From Methylobacterium hispanicum (lineage in GTDB: Bacteria; Pseudomonadota; Alphaproteobacteria; Rhizobiales; Beijerinckiaceae): DNA of 52,533 bases. The notes under the pieces were generated by a model. It made no database searches, was not told where the DNA came from, and saw nothing but the letters and a program-made list of their open reading frames with translations. The stretch is taken from assembly GCF_022179285.1 (NCBI RefSeq), contig NZ_BPQO01000038.1, positions 1 to 52,533 of the forward strand, written 5' to 3'. The translations under genes and the position numbers were made by a program. This document shows, in pieces, positions 17,201 to 25,422 of the stretch; the first letter of the stretch is position 1, and every line of letters starts with the position of its first letter.

Positions 17201-20200
17201 GCCGGTCGTCGCCGACGGCAGCTACGCCGCCGACCTGTCCGGGCTGACGGGCCCGGTGAGCACGAGCCTGGTGCTGACCGGACCGGCCGGCACCACCGCC
17301 ACCGTGACCGGACCGACCCTCGCGCTCGACACCGTGGCACCAGCGGGCACCGCATCCGCCAGCACGGCGGACGGCCCGGCGGTCGCGAGCTTCACTTACA
17401 CGGTCAGCTTCCCCGAGGCCGTCACCGGGGTCGGTGTCGACGACTTCCTGCTCACAGGCACGAACGGTGCTGCCGGCACCATCACGGGCGTCACCGGCTC
17501 CGGCGGCAGCTACACCGTCACCGTAGCGGGCGTCACCGGCTCGGGCATCCTGACGCTGGGCCTCGCCCCGGCCTCGGACATCGCCGACCTCGCGGGCAAC
17601 GCCGCGACCCTGGTCCCGGCGAGCCGCGACGTCACCGGCATCCCGCCGGTCCAGCCGGTGATCACGGGCTACAGCGACGATACCGGCGTGCCCGGCGACA
17701 ACGTCACGAACGACAACACGCCGACGATCCGGGGCATCGGCGCCCCCGGCGCGACCGTGACGCTGACCGCCATCGCCGCGGGCGCGGCCGTCACGGCCAC
17801 CGGCGCGGTGGCGGCCGACGGAACCTGGACCGTCGCCCTGCCGGCCCTCGCGGACGGATTCTACAGCATCACCGCGACCCTGACGGCCGCCGACGGCGGC
17901 GCGATCGGCACCTCCGGCCCGCTCGCGCTGACGATCGACCGCACGCTGGACAGCGCCCCCACGGCCACGCTCGGCCTCGACGCCACGGCGGACGGCGTCA
18001 TCAACGGCGCGGAGGCCGGCGCGGTCGGCTTCACGGTGGCGGGGCTCGATCCCGGCACCACCGGCACGGTCACGTTCACGGACGGCATCCGCCAGACGAG
18101 CGAGACCGTGGGCGCAGACGGCACCTACACGGTCGATCTCAGCGGCTTCAGCGGGACGGTGAACGCGACGCTCGGCCTGAGCGACGCCGCGGGCAACGTG
18201 GGCACCGTCCCGGGCGGATCGCTCACCGTCGCGACCGGCCTGCCCGGCGCGCCGGTCATCGCGGCCCTGGCGGAGGATACCGGCCTGCCGGGCGACGGGC
18301 TCACGTCCGACACGACGCCGACGCTCTCCGGCGGGGCCGATCCCGGCACCACGATCCGCGTCACGGTCGGCACGCCGGCCGGCCCGGTGACGGTGGAGGC
18401 GCAGGCCGACGCGGGCGGTGCCTGGACGGCGACCCTCCCGGCGCTGGCGGACGGGGCCTACGCGGCGACGGCGGTGGCGATCGACGCCGCCGGCAATGCC
18501 GGCCCGGCGAGCGATCCCTTCCCGATCCGCATCGACGCGACGGTGCCGGCCGGCACGGCCGTGGCCGACGCCGCGGGCGGCCCGGCGGCGCAGAGCTTCA
18601 CGGTCGCCGTGAGCTTCCCCGAGGGCGTCTCGGGTGTCGGCGTCGAGGATTTCGTGCTCACCGGCACGAACGGGGCCGCGGGCACGATCTCCGCGGTCAC
18701 GGGCTCGGGCGGCAGCTACACGGTCACCGTGACAGGGGTCACCGGGACCGGCACCCTGAGCCTCGGGCTCGCGCAGGGCTCTGACATCGCGGACGCGGCG
18801 GGCAATCTCGCGAGCCTGGTCCCGGCCACGCGTCCGGTGGCGGTCGGCCCGAGCGCCGCGCCGCCGACCATCACGGGCTTCACCGACGATACCGGCGTGC
18901 CCGGTGACGGCATCACCCGCGACGCGACACCGACGCTCACCGGCACGGGCATCCCGAACGGGACCGTCGAGGTGCGCTACGACGGCGCCCCGGGGGCGCC
19001 CGCGCTCACCGGCAACGTCGCACCGGACGGCACCTGGAGCCTCGCCGTGCCGACGCTGGCCGACGGAACCTACGTCTTCTCGGTGACGACCCGGAGCGCC
19101 GACGGCGCGCTCGCGAGCGCCACGGCGGACGCCCTGCGGCTGACGATCGACACGGTGGCCGACAGCCTGCCGGCGGTCGCGCTCAGCCTCGACGGGACGG
19201 CGGACGGCGTGCTCGATCCGGACGAGGCCGCGGCGGCGACCTTCACCCTGACGGGGCTCGACGCGGACGCGGCGGCCGTCGTCACCTTCACGGACGGCAC
19301 CCGCACCGTCACCGCGAACGTCGCCGCGGACGGCGCCTACACGGCCGACCTGTCGACGCTCAGCGGCACGGTGACCGCCTCGGTCACTGTTTCCGACGTC
19401 GCTGGCAACATCGCCTCGGCCAACGGCAATGCGGTGGTCGTCGGCGCCCAGCCGGGCGGCGGAGGCGGCAACGGTGGCGGAGGAGATGGTGGCAGCGCAG
19501 GCGGTGACGGTGGCGGGGTCGTCACGCCGCCCCCCGCACCGGCGACGCCGGTGATCGCCGGCATTCAGGACGATACCGGAACCCCGGGCGACGGCGTCAC
19601 CGCCGACGCGACGCCCACGGTCTTCGGCACCGGCACGCCCGGCTCCTCCGTGACGATCGCCTTCACCGATGCCGGCAATCCGCGCTCGGTCACCGGCACG
19701 GTCGGCGCCGACGGGTCCTGGCAGGTCGCCCTGCCGGCGCTGGCGGATGGGACCTACAGCCTCGTCGCCACGACGGCCGACGGCGCGGGGACGGCCTCGG
19801 CCCCCTCGCAGGCGCTGCCGATCACCATCGACACGGTGGTGCCGACGGCTCCCGTCCTGGAGGGCGCCGTGGGCCAGACCGGCGGCAGCGTCGCCGACCC
19901 GACGCCGGCGCTCACCGGCACGGCCGAGCCCGGTACGACGGTCGAGGTCGTCATCGACACGCCGACCACGCCGGTCGTCGTCACCGGCGTCGTCGGCTCG
20001 GACGGCCGCTGGACCGTCGAGGCTCCGACGCTCGCCGACGGCAGCTACGGCGTCACCGTGACGGCCGTCGACACGGCCGGCAACCGCGGTCCGGCCGCCG
20101 GACCGGTCACGCTGGTGATCGATACGACCCCGGGCGACGGAACGGGCGGCGGGACAGGCGACGGCGGCGTGACGCCGCCCGGCTCCGGCCTCGGCGAAGA

Positions 20201-21446
20201 GGGCGGCCCGGCCCTCGTTGCGGACCTCAACCAGACGGTGACGCACGCGCCCGCCATCACGGGCAACCTGCTGGCGAACGATGCGGGCGGCGGCCTGCAG
20301 GTAACGGCGGTGCGGTTCTCCGACGGGCTCACGGTCGCGGTGCCCAGCGAGGGCGCGGCCCGGGTGGTGACGGATTTCGGCACCCTGACGGTGTCGGCGG
20401 ACGGCAGCTACAGCTACCAGGCTATCGGAGCCAACAACCTGCCGGTCGGCTTCGGCGACCGCCAGCACTTCACCTACACGGCGGCGGATGCCGCGGGTCG
20501 CACCGCCGAGTCCACCCTCGACATCCAGCTCGACGGCGTGCGCCCGCAGGCGAGCGCCAGCTTCGACTTCTCCTTCACGCAGGCGAAGGTGGGGCTCGCG
20601 GGCGAGGCCCTGGTCCTCGTCGGACCGGACGGCGTCGTCACCGACGTCAGCGGCATCGACACGCTGAACTTCACCGACGGGCAGATCCAGAACAACGACG
20701 GCAACCGCCTCGTCGATGACATCTATTACTACGCGAAGAACCTCGACGTCTGGCAGGCGCATGTCGATGCCGACCTGCACTACGCGGTCTTCGGCTGGCA
20801 CGAGGGGCGCGACCCGAACGCCTACTTCCGGACCGGCCAGTACCTCGCCGAGAACCCGGACGTCGCCGCCGCCGGCGTCAACCCGCTCGAACACTACCTG
20901 CAATCCGGCGAGCGGGAGGGGCGCAGCCCCGGCGCGGACTTCTCGGCCGAGGCCTATCTGCACTCGAACCCGGACGTGGCGGCTTCAGGCTCCGGGGCGC
21001 TCGCCCACTACCTGAACTTCGGCCGGGCCGAGGGCCGCACCGTCTACGCCGGGGAGAGCGACGGGCCCAACCCGGCGATCGGCGGGTTCGACGCGAGCTT
21101 CTACCTCGCACAGAACCGGGACGTCGCGGCCTCGGTCCCGGCGGGCGTGACCCCGGAGAGCTACGCCCTCCAGCACTACCTGAACTACGGGGCGGCGGAG
21201 GCGCGGAATCCGAACGCGCTCTTCGACACGGCCTTCTACCTCCAGCAGAACCCGGACGTCGCCGCGACCGGCGAAAACCCGCTGCTCCACTACCAGGAGG
21301 TGGGATGGCACGAGGGCCGCAACCCGAGCGCCGCGTTCGACACCGATGCCTACCTGGCGCGCAACCCCGACGTGGCGGCGGCCGGCATCGATCCGCTCGC
21401 CCACTACATCCAGTACGGGCTGCAGGAGGGCCGCGCGCTGGCCTGA
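11292..21446 (+). CDS. giant Ig-repeat type I secretion substrate / adhesin with NPDV repeats
   Basis: About 3,384 residues from ATG 11292 (GGGGA upstream; ATG 11277 is an alternative). Residues about 1-170 form a unique beta-rich head (GGQFDFDQLDFNSG, DDVVLNDRY). Nineteen Ig-like units of roughly 90 residues follow (11.8-17.0 kb), each with DTTPTITGTAEAGATVTI, a GTAVA.ANGxFSFTPTTPL turn and LTATATDAAGN. The next part (17.0-19.4 kb) mixes three other modules: ADGVINAAEAA...GLD, VTGVGVDDFLLTGTNGAAG and DDTGVPGD.(I/V)T.D.TPT. After a Gly-rich linker come one more Ig unit, a cadherin-like domain (LLANDAGGGLQVT) and six YLxxNPDVAAxGxxPLxHY repeats to the end. No RTX nonapeptides and no N-terminal signal peptide are seen. 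The PrtD and HlyD genes follow directly, so export by that pair is inferred. It should act at the cell surface in adhesion or biofilm formation. Confidence 0.9.
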   Translation: MAAVTQTFENALNQTGNPLVLGGFVYAQRSYSGAATGTLAVQNFTTLFSRDAQLQTGQGTGVQVGVLDGSGYLSISQASGGQFDFDQLDFNSGTLLGAATNTYFVGFRNGVQVVSGDAFQLLNLSGLLGDQQITFGDRWDGLTEVRIFNGSLLDLSLGRLGFRIDDVVLNDRYAPGAPSLSAGVAVTGDNTPTLTGTAEVGSTVAIFNGATQIGTVTAGANGQFAFTPTTPLADGTYTLTARATDAAGNASVPSTSVALTIDTAAPGAPSVTAPALTNDSTPTITGTAEAGTTVTLLSGTTVLGTAVAGANGTYTFTPTTPLPDATYVLRATTTDAAGNVSGASAATSVRVDTIAPVVPAFTSAGGTTTDNTPTLTGTAEAGATVTILNDTAVLGTTVAGSNGTFSFTPTTPLPDGPLSLTARATDAAGNASPTSAALGLTIDATAPAAPVLAAFTGPTNDTTPTITGTAEAGATVTVLNGTTVLGTAIADANGAFSVTPALPLPQGTARLTATATDAAGNTSVLSAATPVTIDTLAPAAPVLAAFTGPIGDTTPDITGTAEVGATVTVTSGATVLGTAVAGADGRFTLTPTGPLPQGTSTLTATATDLAGNTSPASTGIAVTVDSAAPAAPVITTAPDSTSDPTPTITGTAEAGATVTVLNGTAVLGTAVADTGGAFSFTPTAPLADGTLTLTATARDVAGNVGPASAAVALTIDTAAPGAPTLNALPATTADNTPEISGTAEAGATVTIANGTTVLGTAVAGANGAFTFTPEVPLPSGPYTLTATATDAAGNTGPASNAVVTAITAPVVPDTTPPAPPVLDAFPTPTNDTMPTITGSAEVGAVVTITNGPVVLGSAIAGADGSFSFTPTTPLTDGATTLTAVARDLAGNPSGAATVTVTIDTAPPAAPTFTTPAASTDATPAITGTAEAGAAVTIANNGTTLGTAVAGTNGTFTFTPAAPLAEGLNNLTATATDVAGNTSAPVTATLTVDTTGPDAPVLNPFPALTPDNTPAITGTAEAGTTVTIANGTTVLGTAVADTNGAFSFTPTTALADGTLTLTATAADALGNVSAVSGSVTLTIDATAPAAPVLDTFPTPTNDTTPAITGTAEAGTTVTIANGTTVLGTAVADGSGSFSFTPTTPLPQGTSTLTATATDLAGNTSPASTGIAVTVDSAAPAAPVITTAPGSTSDTTPTITGTAEVGATVTIANNGTVLGTAIADANGAFSFTPAAPLPDETLSLTATAADALGNVSAASSPVTLTIDTSPPAAPDLAALPDATNDTTPLITGTAEAGTTVTLLNNGVPIGTALADADGRFSLTPGTPLTGGANSLTATATDAAGNTGTASSPVTLTVDLLAPGAPVLTAFPNPTNDTTPTITGAAEAGATVTIASNGTTLGTVVAGTDGAFSFTPTTALAEGANSLTATATDAAGNVSLAAQTPLRVDLTPPPAPAVDPLPATTGDTTPTITGTAKAGATVTVLNGNVVLGTVVAGAGGAFSFTPTTPLPVGTASLTATATDVAGNTGPASATIVLEITPPPVAGDTTPPDAPVLTAFPNPTNESQPAITGTAEAGATVTIASNGAEIGSVVAGPSGTFSFTPTTSLPEGANTLTATATDAAGNTSPAGQTVLTVDLTPPAPPVLGALPPATDDSTPTITGTTEPNATVTIANGTTVLGTAVADPAGNFSFTPSAPLPAGTASLSATATDVAGNTGTASAAVPVVITAPPVGGGDTTPPDAPVLTGFTAPTNNTTPTISGTAEPGATVSIANNGAEIGSVVADANGAFSFTPTTPLTAEGNSLTATATDAAGNVSPVSTAVALTIDTTPPAAPTLTGLPATTDDTTPTITGTTEPNATVTIANGGTVLGTAAADEVGNFSFTPTAALPAGTASLTATARDVAGNTGPASAAVSLLIDPGIDAPPTATLTVATTADGVINAAEAAATAFTVTGLDTGTTASASFSAGGTTVTVPVVADGSYAADLSGLTGPVSTSLVLTGPAGTTATVTGPTLALDTVAPAGTASASTADGPAVASFTYTVSFPEAVTGVGVDDFLLTGTNGAAGTITGVTGSGGSYTVTVAGVTGSGILTLGLAPASDIADLAGNAATLVPASRDVTGIPPVQPVITGYSDDTGVPGDNVTNDNTPTIRGIGAPGATVTLTAIAAGAAVTATGAVAADGTWTVALPALADGFYSITATLTAADGGAIGTSGPLALTIDRTLDSAPTATLGLDATADGVINGAEAGAVGFTVAGLDPGTTGTVTFTDGIRQTSETVGADGTYTVDLSGFSGTVNATLGLSDAAGNVGTVPGGSLTVATGLPGAPVIAALAEDTGLPGDGLTSDTTPTLSGGADPGTTIRVTVGTPAGPVTVEAQADAGGAWTATLPALADGAYAATAVAIDAAGNAGPASDPFPIRIDATVPAGTAVADAAGGPAAQSFTVAVSFPEGVSGVGVEDFVLTGTNGAAGTISAVTGSGGSYTVTVTGVTGTGTLSLGLAQGSDIADAAGNLASLVPATRPVAVGPSAAPPTITGFTDDTGVPGDGITRDATPTLTGTGIPNGTVEVRYDGAPGAPALTGNVAPDGTWSLAVPTLADGTYVFSVTTRSADGALASATADALRLTIDTVADSLPAVALSLDGTADGVLDPDEAAAATFTLTGLDADAAAVVTFTDGTRTVTANVAADGAYTADLSTLSGTVTASVTVSDVAGNIASANGNAVVVGAQPGGGGGNGGGGDGGSAGGDGGGVVTPPPAPATPVIAGIQDDTGTPGDGVTADATPTVFGTGTPGSSVTIAFTDAGNPRSVTGTVGADGSWQVALPALADGTYSLVATTADGAGTASAPSQALPITIDTVVPTAPVLEGAVGQTGGSVADPTPALTGTAEPGTTVEVVIDTPTTPVVVTGVVGSDGRWTVEAPTLADGSYGVTVTAVDTAGNRGPAAGPVTLVIDTTPGDGTGGGTGDGGVTPPGSGLGEEGGPALVADLNQTVTHAPAITGNLLANDAGGGLQVTAVRFSDGLTVAVPSEGAARVVTDFGTLTVSADGSYSYQAIGANNLPVGFGDRQHFTYTAADAAGRTAESTLDIQLDGVRPQASASFDFSFTQAKVGLAGEALVLVGPDGVVTDVSGIDTLNFTDGQIQNNDGNRLVDDIYYYAKNLDVWQAHVDADLHYAVFGWHEGRDPNAYFRTGQYLAENPDVAAAGVNPLEHYLQSGEREGRSPGADFSAEAYLHSNPDVAASGSGALAHYLNFGRAEGRTVYAGESDGPNPAIGGFDASFYLAQNRDVAASVPAGVTPESYALQHYLNYGAAEARNPNALFDTAFYLQQNPDVAATGENPLLHYQEVGWHEGRNPSAAFDTDAYLARNPDVAAAGIDPLAHYIQYGLQEGRALA
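11812..17040 (+). repeat. 19 tandem Ig-like coding repeats (~275 bp)
   Basis: The repeated block encodes units recognisable by TPTITGTAEAG, with interunit linkers DTxAPxAPVL. Unit length is about 270-290 bp, and a few linkers are longer (for example near 13720 and 15900, PVVPDTTPPAPP-like). Similarity between neighbours is high at DNA level, so recombination between units should change the copy number easily. Confidence 0.9.
20720..21446 (+). repeat. C-terminal YLxxNPDV repeats (six units)
   Basis: Repeats of about 33-45 residues with core YLxxNPDVAAxGxxPLxHYxxxGxxEGRxPxxxF occur at the end of the adhesin: YLAENPDVAAAG, YLHSNPDVAASG, YLAQNRDVAASV, YLQQNPDVAATG, YLARNPDVAAAG, plus a degenerate first unit ending in GWHEGRDPNAYF. 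The protein ends inside the last unit, so the secretion signal probably overlaps it. Confidence 0.85.
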
Positions 21447-21449
21447 GGC

Positions 21450-21476
21450 GGGCGCGCCCGGTCGCCGGGCGCGCCC
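21450..21476 (+). terminator. 12-bp GC hairpin after the adhesin
   Basis: The arms GGGCGCGCCCGG (21450-21461) and CCGGGCGCGCCC (21465-21476) pair perfectly around TCG, starting four bases after the adhesin stop. A short CCCC run follows instead of a U-tract. It may partly terminate or stabilise the mRNA between substrate and exporter genes, giving more adhesin than transporter transcript. Confidence 0.6.
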
Positions 21477-21632
21477 CCCACTCGGCATCGGTGACGCTCG
21501 ACACCGGTGCATCCTTCGCCGGACGCGGCGCGGGCCCCCTCTCCCGCAGGGGCGCGGGGACCCCGCGCGGCTCGGATGCCGCGTCCGAAGCCATCGACCA
21601 CCTCCCATCCCCTCAGCGTTCGAGAGTGTACC

Positions 21633-23408
21633 GTGATCGCCAAACAGGGACGTGCCGAACTCGCGGCGGCGCTGGCACCGTGCCGGACCGCCTTCCTGGG
21701 GACCGCCCTGATGAGCGGGCTCGTCAACCTGCTCTATCTCACCGGCTCGTTCTTCATGCTGGAGGTTTACGACCGGGTCATCCCGAGCCGCTCGATACCG
21801 ACGCTCGTCGGCCTGATGGTGCTGGCCCTCGTTCTCTACGGCTTCCAGGGCGCGCTCGAGACGCTGCGCGCCCGCGTGCTCGCCCGGGTCGGGGCAAGCC
21901 TCGACGAGGCGCTCTCGGCCCGGGTCTTCGACCTCGTCGTGCGCGCACCCCTGAAGGGCGCCCCCCCGGGCGACGGCCTGCTTCCCCTGCGCGACCTCGA
22001 TCAGGTCCGTGCCTTCCTGGCGGGCGCCGGCCCCGGCGCCCTCTTCGACCTGCCCTGGATCCCGATCTATCTCGCGGTCTGCGTTCTGTTTCACCCGCTG
22101 ATCGGGCTGGCGGCTCTCGGCGGCGCCTGCGTGCTCGCGCTGATCACCTTCACCACCGAGCGCACCACTCGGGAGCCGGCGCAGGCCGCGACTGGGCACG
22201 GCCTGCGCCGCAACGGGCTCGCCGAGGCCGGACGGCGCAACGCCGAGGTGCTGGCAGCCCTCGGCATGCAGAGCCGGCTCTCCGCCCGCTGGGCCGTGGC
22301 CAACCGCGCGTACATGGACGCGCAGGCCCGCGTGGCCGACGTCGCGGGCGGCCTCGGCGCCGTCTCGAAGGTCTTCCGCATGGCCCTGCAATCGGGCGTG
22401 CTGGCGCTGGGCGCCTGGCTCGTCATCCGGGGCGAGGCGAGCTCCGGCGTGATCATCGCCGCCTCCATCCTGGTCTCGCGGGCTCTCGCGCCGGCCGAGC
22501 TCGCCATCGCCAACTGGAAGGGCTTCGTCCAGGCCCGTCAGGCCTGGGGCCGTCTCGCCGAGCTGTTCGCCCGCATCCCGGCCTCAGGGCAGCCCCACGC
22601 CCTGCCGGCGCCGGCCCGGGAACTCGCGGTCGAGGGCATCAGCGTCGCCCCGCCCGGCACGATGCGGCTCGTGGTGCAGGATCTCGGCTTCGTGCTGAAG
22701 GCCGGCCAGGCGCTGGGGGTGATCGGCCCCTCGGCCTCGGGCAAGTCCTCGCTCGTGCGCGCCCTCGTGGGGGTCTGGCCACCGGGGCGCGGGAAGGTCC
22801 GCCTCGACGGGGCGGCCCTCGACCAGTGGTCGAGCGCGGACCTCGGACGCCATCTCGGCTACCTGCCGCAGGAAGCCGAGCTGTTCGCCGGCACGATCGC
22901 GGACAATATCGGTCGCTTCGAGCCGGAGCCCGATCCCGCGGCGGTGATCGCGGCCGCGGAGGCGGCGGGCGCACACGAGCTGATCCTGCGCTTGCCCGAG
23001 GGCTACGACACCCGGATCGGGGAAGGCGGCGCGGGCCTGTCCGCCGGCCAGCGCCAGCGGATCGGCCTCGCCCGCGCGCTCTACGGCAACCCGTTCCTCG
23101 TCGTGCTGGACGAGCCCAACGCCAACCTCGACAACGAGGGCGAGGCGGCGCTGACCGAGGCGATCCTGGGCGTGCGCCGCCGGGGCGGCATCTGCGTGGT
23201 GGTGGCCCATCGCCCGAGCGCGCTCGCCGCCGTCGACCTCGTGCTGATGATGGCCGAAGGTCGCGCTCAGGCCTTCGGCCCGAAGGACGAGGTCTTCCGA
23301 CGCGTACTGCGCCCGGCGCCCGCCCCGCCGCCGACCATCGTGCCCGAGCCCGAATCCAATCCCATTCCGGCCCCCGCGCCGGTCCCTGTCCTGCAGGAGA
23401 GCGCCTGA
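21633..23408 (+). CDS. type I secretion ABC transporter (PrtD family)
   Basis: About 591 residues from GTG 21633 (ATG 21576 is an alternative). A six-helix membrane domain begins AFLGTALMSGLVNLLYLTG and includes the family motif FFMLEVYDRVIPSRS. The ATPase domain has Walker A GPSASGKSS (about 365-373), signature LSAGQ (469-473), Walker B LVVLDEP (Asp493, Glu494) and H-loop His526. It lacks the N-terminal C39-like domain of HlyB, fitting PrtD/LapB-like exporters of non-processed substrates. The C-terminus has a Pro-rich tail. Its TGA overlaps the next gene's ATG (TGATG), so translation is coupled. It should energise export of the adjacent adhesin through a TolC not seen here. Confidence 0.93.
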   Translation: MIAKQGRAELAAALAPCRTAFLGTALMSGLVNLLYLTGSFFMLEVYDRVIPSRSIPTLVGLMVLALVLYGFQGALETLRARVLARVGASLDEALSARVFDLVVRAPLKGAPPGDGLLPLRDLDQVRAFLAGAGPGALFDLPWIPIYLAVCVLFHPLIGLAALGGACVLALITFTTERTTREPAQAATGHGLRRNGLAEAGRRNAEVLAALGMQSRLSARWAVANRAYMDAQARVADVAGGLGAVSKVFRMALQSGVLALGAWLVIRGEASSGVIIAASILVSRALAPAELAIANWKGFVQARQAWGRLAELFARIPASGQPHALPAPARELAVEGISVAPPGTMRLVVQDLGFVLKAGQALGVIGPSASGKSSLVRALVGVWPPGRGKVRLDGAALDQWSSADLGRHLGYLPQEAELFAGTIADNIGRFEPEPDPAAVIAAAEAAGAHELILRLPEGYDTRIGEGGAGLSAGQRQRIGLARALYGNPFLVVLDEPNANLDNEGEAALTEAILGVRRRGGICVVVAHRPSALAAVDLVLMMAEGRAQAFGPKDEVFRRVLRPAPAPPPTIVPEPESNPIPAPAPVPVLQESA

Positions 23409-24778
23409 TGGCCGCGAGTCTCAACCCGGCCGGCCCGGCCACCCTCCTGCTCGATCCGACCGCCCGTCCCGGACCGCCGCGCCCGCGCGCCCAGGCCGCG
23501 ATCCGCCGCCACCTCGCACAGGCGCTCGGGCTGTCGAGCGCGCTCGTCCTCGGGGTCGGCTCCTGGGCGGTGCTGACCCAGATCGCCGGCGCGGTGATCG
23601 CGCCCGGCCAGCTCGTGGTCGAGTCCGAGGTGAAGAAGGTCCAGCACCCGACCGGCGGCGTCGTCGGCGAGCTGCGGGTGCGAGAAGGCGCGCGCGTCCA
23701 AGCCGGCGAGGTGCTGGTGCGCCTCGACGAGACCCAGACGCGGGCGGGCCTCGACATCGTGCTGAAGGCGCTCGACGAGCTCGCCGCGCGCCAGGCCCGC
23801 GACGAGGCAGAGCGGGATGGAGCGGCGGCGATCGCCTTCCCGGAGGATCTCTCCGCCCGCGCCGGCTACGACCGCACGGTCGCCAACCTGCTGGAGGGCG
23901 AGCGGCGGCTTTTCGCCGCCCGGCTCAGCGGGCGCGAGGGCCAGAAAGCCCAGCTCCGCGAGCGCGTCGCCCAGCTGCGACAGGAGATCACCGGGCTGAC
24001 CGAGCAGGCTGGCGCCAAGACGCGCGAGATCGCGCTGATCGGCACGGAGCTCAAGGGCGTGCGCGAACTCTACGAGAAGAACCTCGTGCCCTACGCGCGG
24101 GTGACCGCGCTGGAACGCGACGCTGCGAGGCTTGAGGGCGAGCGCGGCCAGCTCACGGCCTCGACCGCGGCGGCCCGTGGCAAGATCACCGAGACGCAGC
24201 TGCAGATCCTACAAGTCGACGGCGATATGCGGACCGAAGTCGGCAAGGACCTCTCGGAGATCCGGGCCAAGCGGTCGGAGCTCGTCGAGAAGCGGGTGGC
24301 GGCCGAGGACCAACTGAAGCGTGTGGACCTGCGCGCGCCGCAGGACGGGGTGGTGCACCAAATGACCGTGCATACGGTCGGCGGCCTCGTGATACCGTCC
24401 GAGCCCGCTATGCTGATCGTGCCCTCCTCCGACCAGCTCGCCGTCGAGGTCCGGATCCAGCCGCAGGACATCGACAGCGTCCAGCTCGATCAGCGAGCGG
24501 TGCTGCGCTTTTCTGCCTTCAATCAGCGCACAACACCTGAGATCGACGGTCAGGTGACCCGCGTCTCGGCCGACGTGAGCCAGGATCCCAAGACCGGACT
24601 GAGCTACTACACGGTTCGCATCGGCGTCGCGGAGGCCGAGCGGGCGCGTCTCGGCAGCCTGAGGCTAGTACCGGGCATGCCCGTCGAGGCTTTCCTGCAG
24701 ATCGGTGAGCGCTCAGTGCTCAGCTACCTCACCAAGCCGCTCACCGATCAGATCGCCAAGGCGTGGCGGGAACGGTAG
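23408..24778 (+). CDS. HlyD-family periplasmic adaptor of type I secretion
   Basis: 456 residues. A short cytoplasmic N-terminus is followed by one membrane anchor (about residues 41-62, LGLSSALVLGVGSWAVLTQI), a lipoyl-like half (VVESEVKKVQHPTGGVVGEL and RVREGARVQAGEVLVRLDE), a long coiled-coil hairpin (about 120-300, rich in Glu/Arg/Leu), the second lipoyl half (RAPQDGVVHQMTVHTVGG) and a beta-barrel with GMPVEAFLQIGERS. This is the full PrtE/HlyD architecture. The start overlaps the exporter stop by one base. It should link the inner-membrane ATPase to TolC. It ends in TAG. Confidence 0.93.
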   Translation: MAASLNPAGPATLLLDPTARPGPPRPRAQAAIRRHLAQALGLSSALVLGVGSWAVLTQIAGAVIAPGQLVVESEVKKVQHPTGGVVGELRVREGARVQAGEVLVRLDETQTRAGLDIVLKALDELAARQARDEAERDGAAAIAFPEDLSARAGYDRTVANLLEGERRLFAARLSGREGQKAQLRERVAQLRQEITGLTEQAGAKTREIALIGTELKGVRELYEKNLVPYARVTALERDAARLEGERGQLTASTAAARGKITETQLQILQVDGDMRTEVGKDLSEIRAKRSELVEKRVAAEDQLKRVDLRAPQDGVVHQMTVHTVGGLVIPSEPAMLIVPSSDQLAVEVRIQPQDIDSVQLDQRAVLRFSAFNQRTTPEIDGQVTRVSADVSQDPKTGLSYYTVRIGVAEAERARLGSLRLVPGMPVEAFLQIGERSVLSYLTKPLTDQIAKAWRER

Positions 24779-25038
24779 AGTCCCGATCCTTCTTGATCCC
24801 AGGCCGCCGCTGCAGAGACCACCCAGGATTGGTGCGCAACCAAACAAGACTAGGGCGAACTCTTGACTCCTTGCAGATGTTAGGGTCGCCTTTTCCGAAG
24901 GTCCGGATGAAGTGGATGAGCAGCCATCGGCGAAAAGGTGCAACGGACCTGACCGCCGTTGATCGCAGACGCATCCCATCTTGGTGTTACGGGAGCGGAG
25001 GCGCCAGCCGTTGGGCACCAGAAGCGGCTGTTATAGCC

Positions 25039-25314
25039 TCAGCCTATCGCGAAGAGGTGGGGCGTACATTGGTGCGCTGAGCTCCGGACAAGCCCACACG
25101 TGCCATCGACGTGGTGCTCAATCGCAGTCAGGACGTTATTCAACGAAGCATGGAAGGCAGGAATGCCATCGAGACGGCATCCACGCTCCGGTAGAATCAC
25201 AAAGGACTCGTTCGGCCAAGCTGACTCTAGGATCAGGCCGAGATGGTGGCCAGAGCAATCGTATAGGGTCCACTCAGTGCCGTCTGCTTCGATCGGGTTG
25301 GCGATGACGTCCAT
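25039..25314 (-). CDS. hypothetical protein, 91 aa
   Basis: The frame starts MDVIANPIEADGTEWTLYDC after GGAAGTGAG and ends in HLFAIG. It has no membrane segment or signal peptide; the ESAWPNESFVILPERGCR part suggests a small beta-rich fold. I do not recognise a family. It lies between the HlyD gene (convergent) and pit. Codon use looks coding but GC is lower than its neighbours. Confidence 0.5.
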   Translation of the reverse strand: MDVIANPIEADGTEWTLYDCSGHHLGLILESAWPNESFVILPERGCRLDGIPAFHASLNNVLTAIEHHVDGTCGLVRSSAHQCTPHLFAIG

Positions 25315-25422
25315 GGCTCACTTCCGAATCGACGAAGATACAGTGCTTTCGGCCGCACCGGCGAGCATGTCTAGCGTTTCAGACTGCTTGGCTCAGGCCC
25401 TGAGCGGTAGGCGTAGCCACGT

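Noticed and set aside
13428..20963. 2,511-codon open frame on the minus strand
   Set aside because: It is antisense to the Ig-repeat adhesin. High GC with few AT-rich stop codons keeps the opposite frame open; its protein has no recognisable domain and mirrors the repeat.
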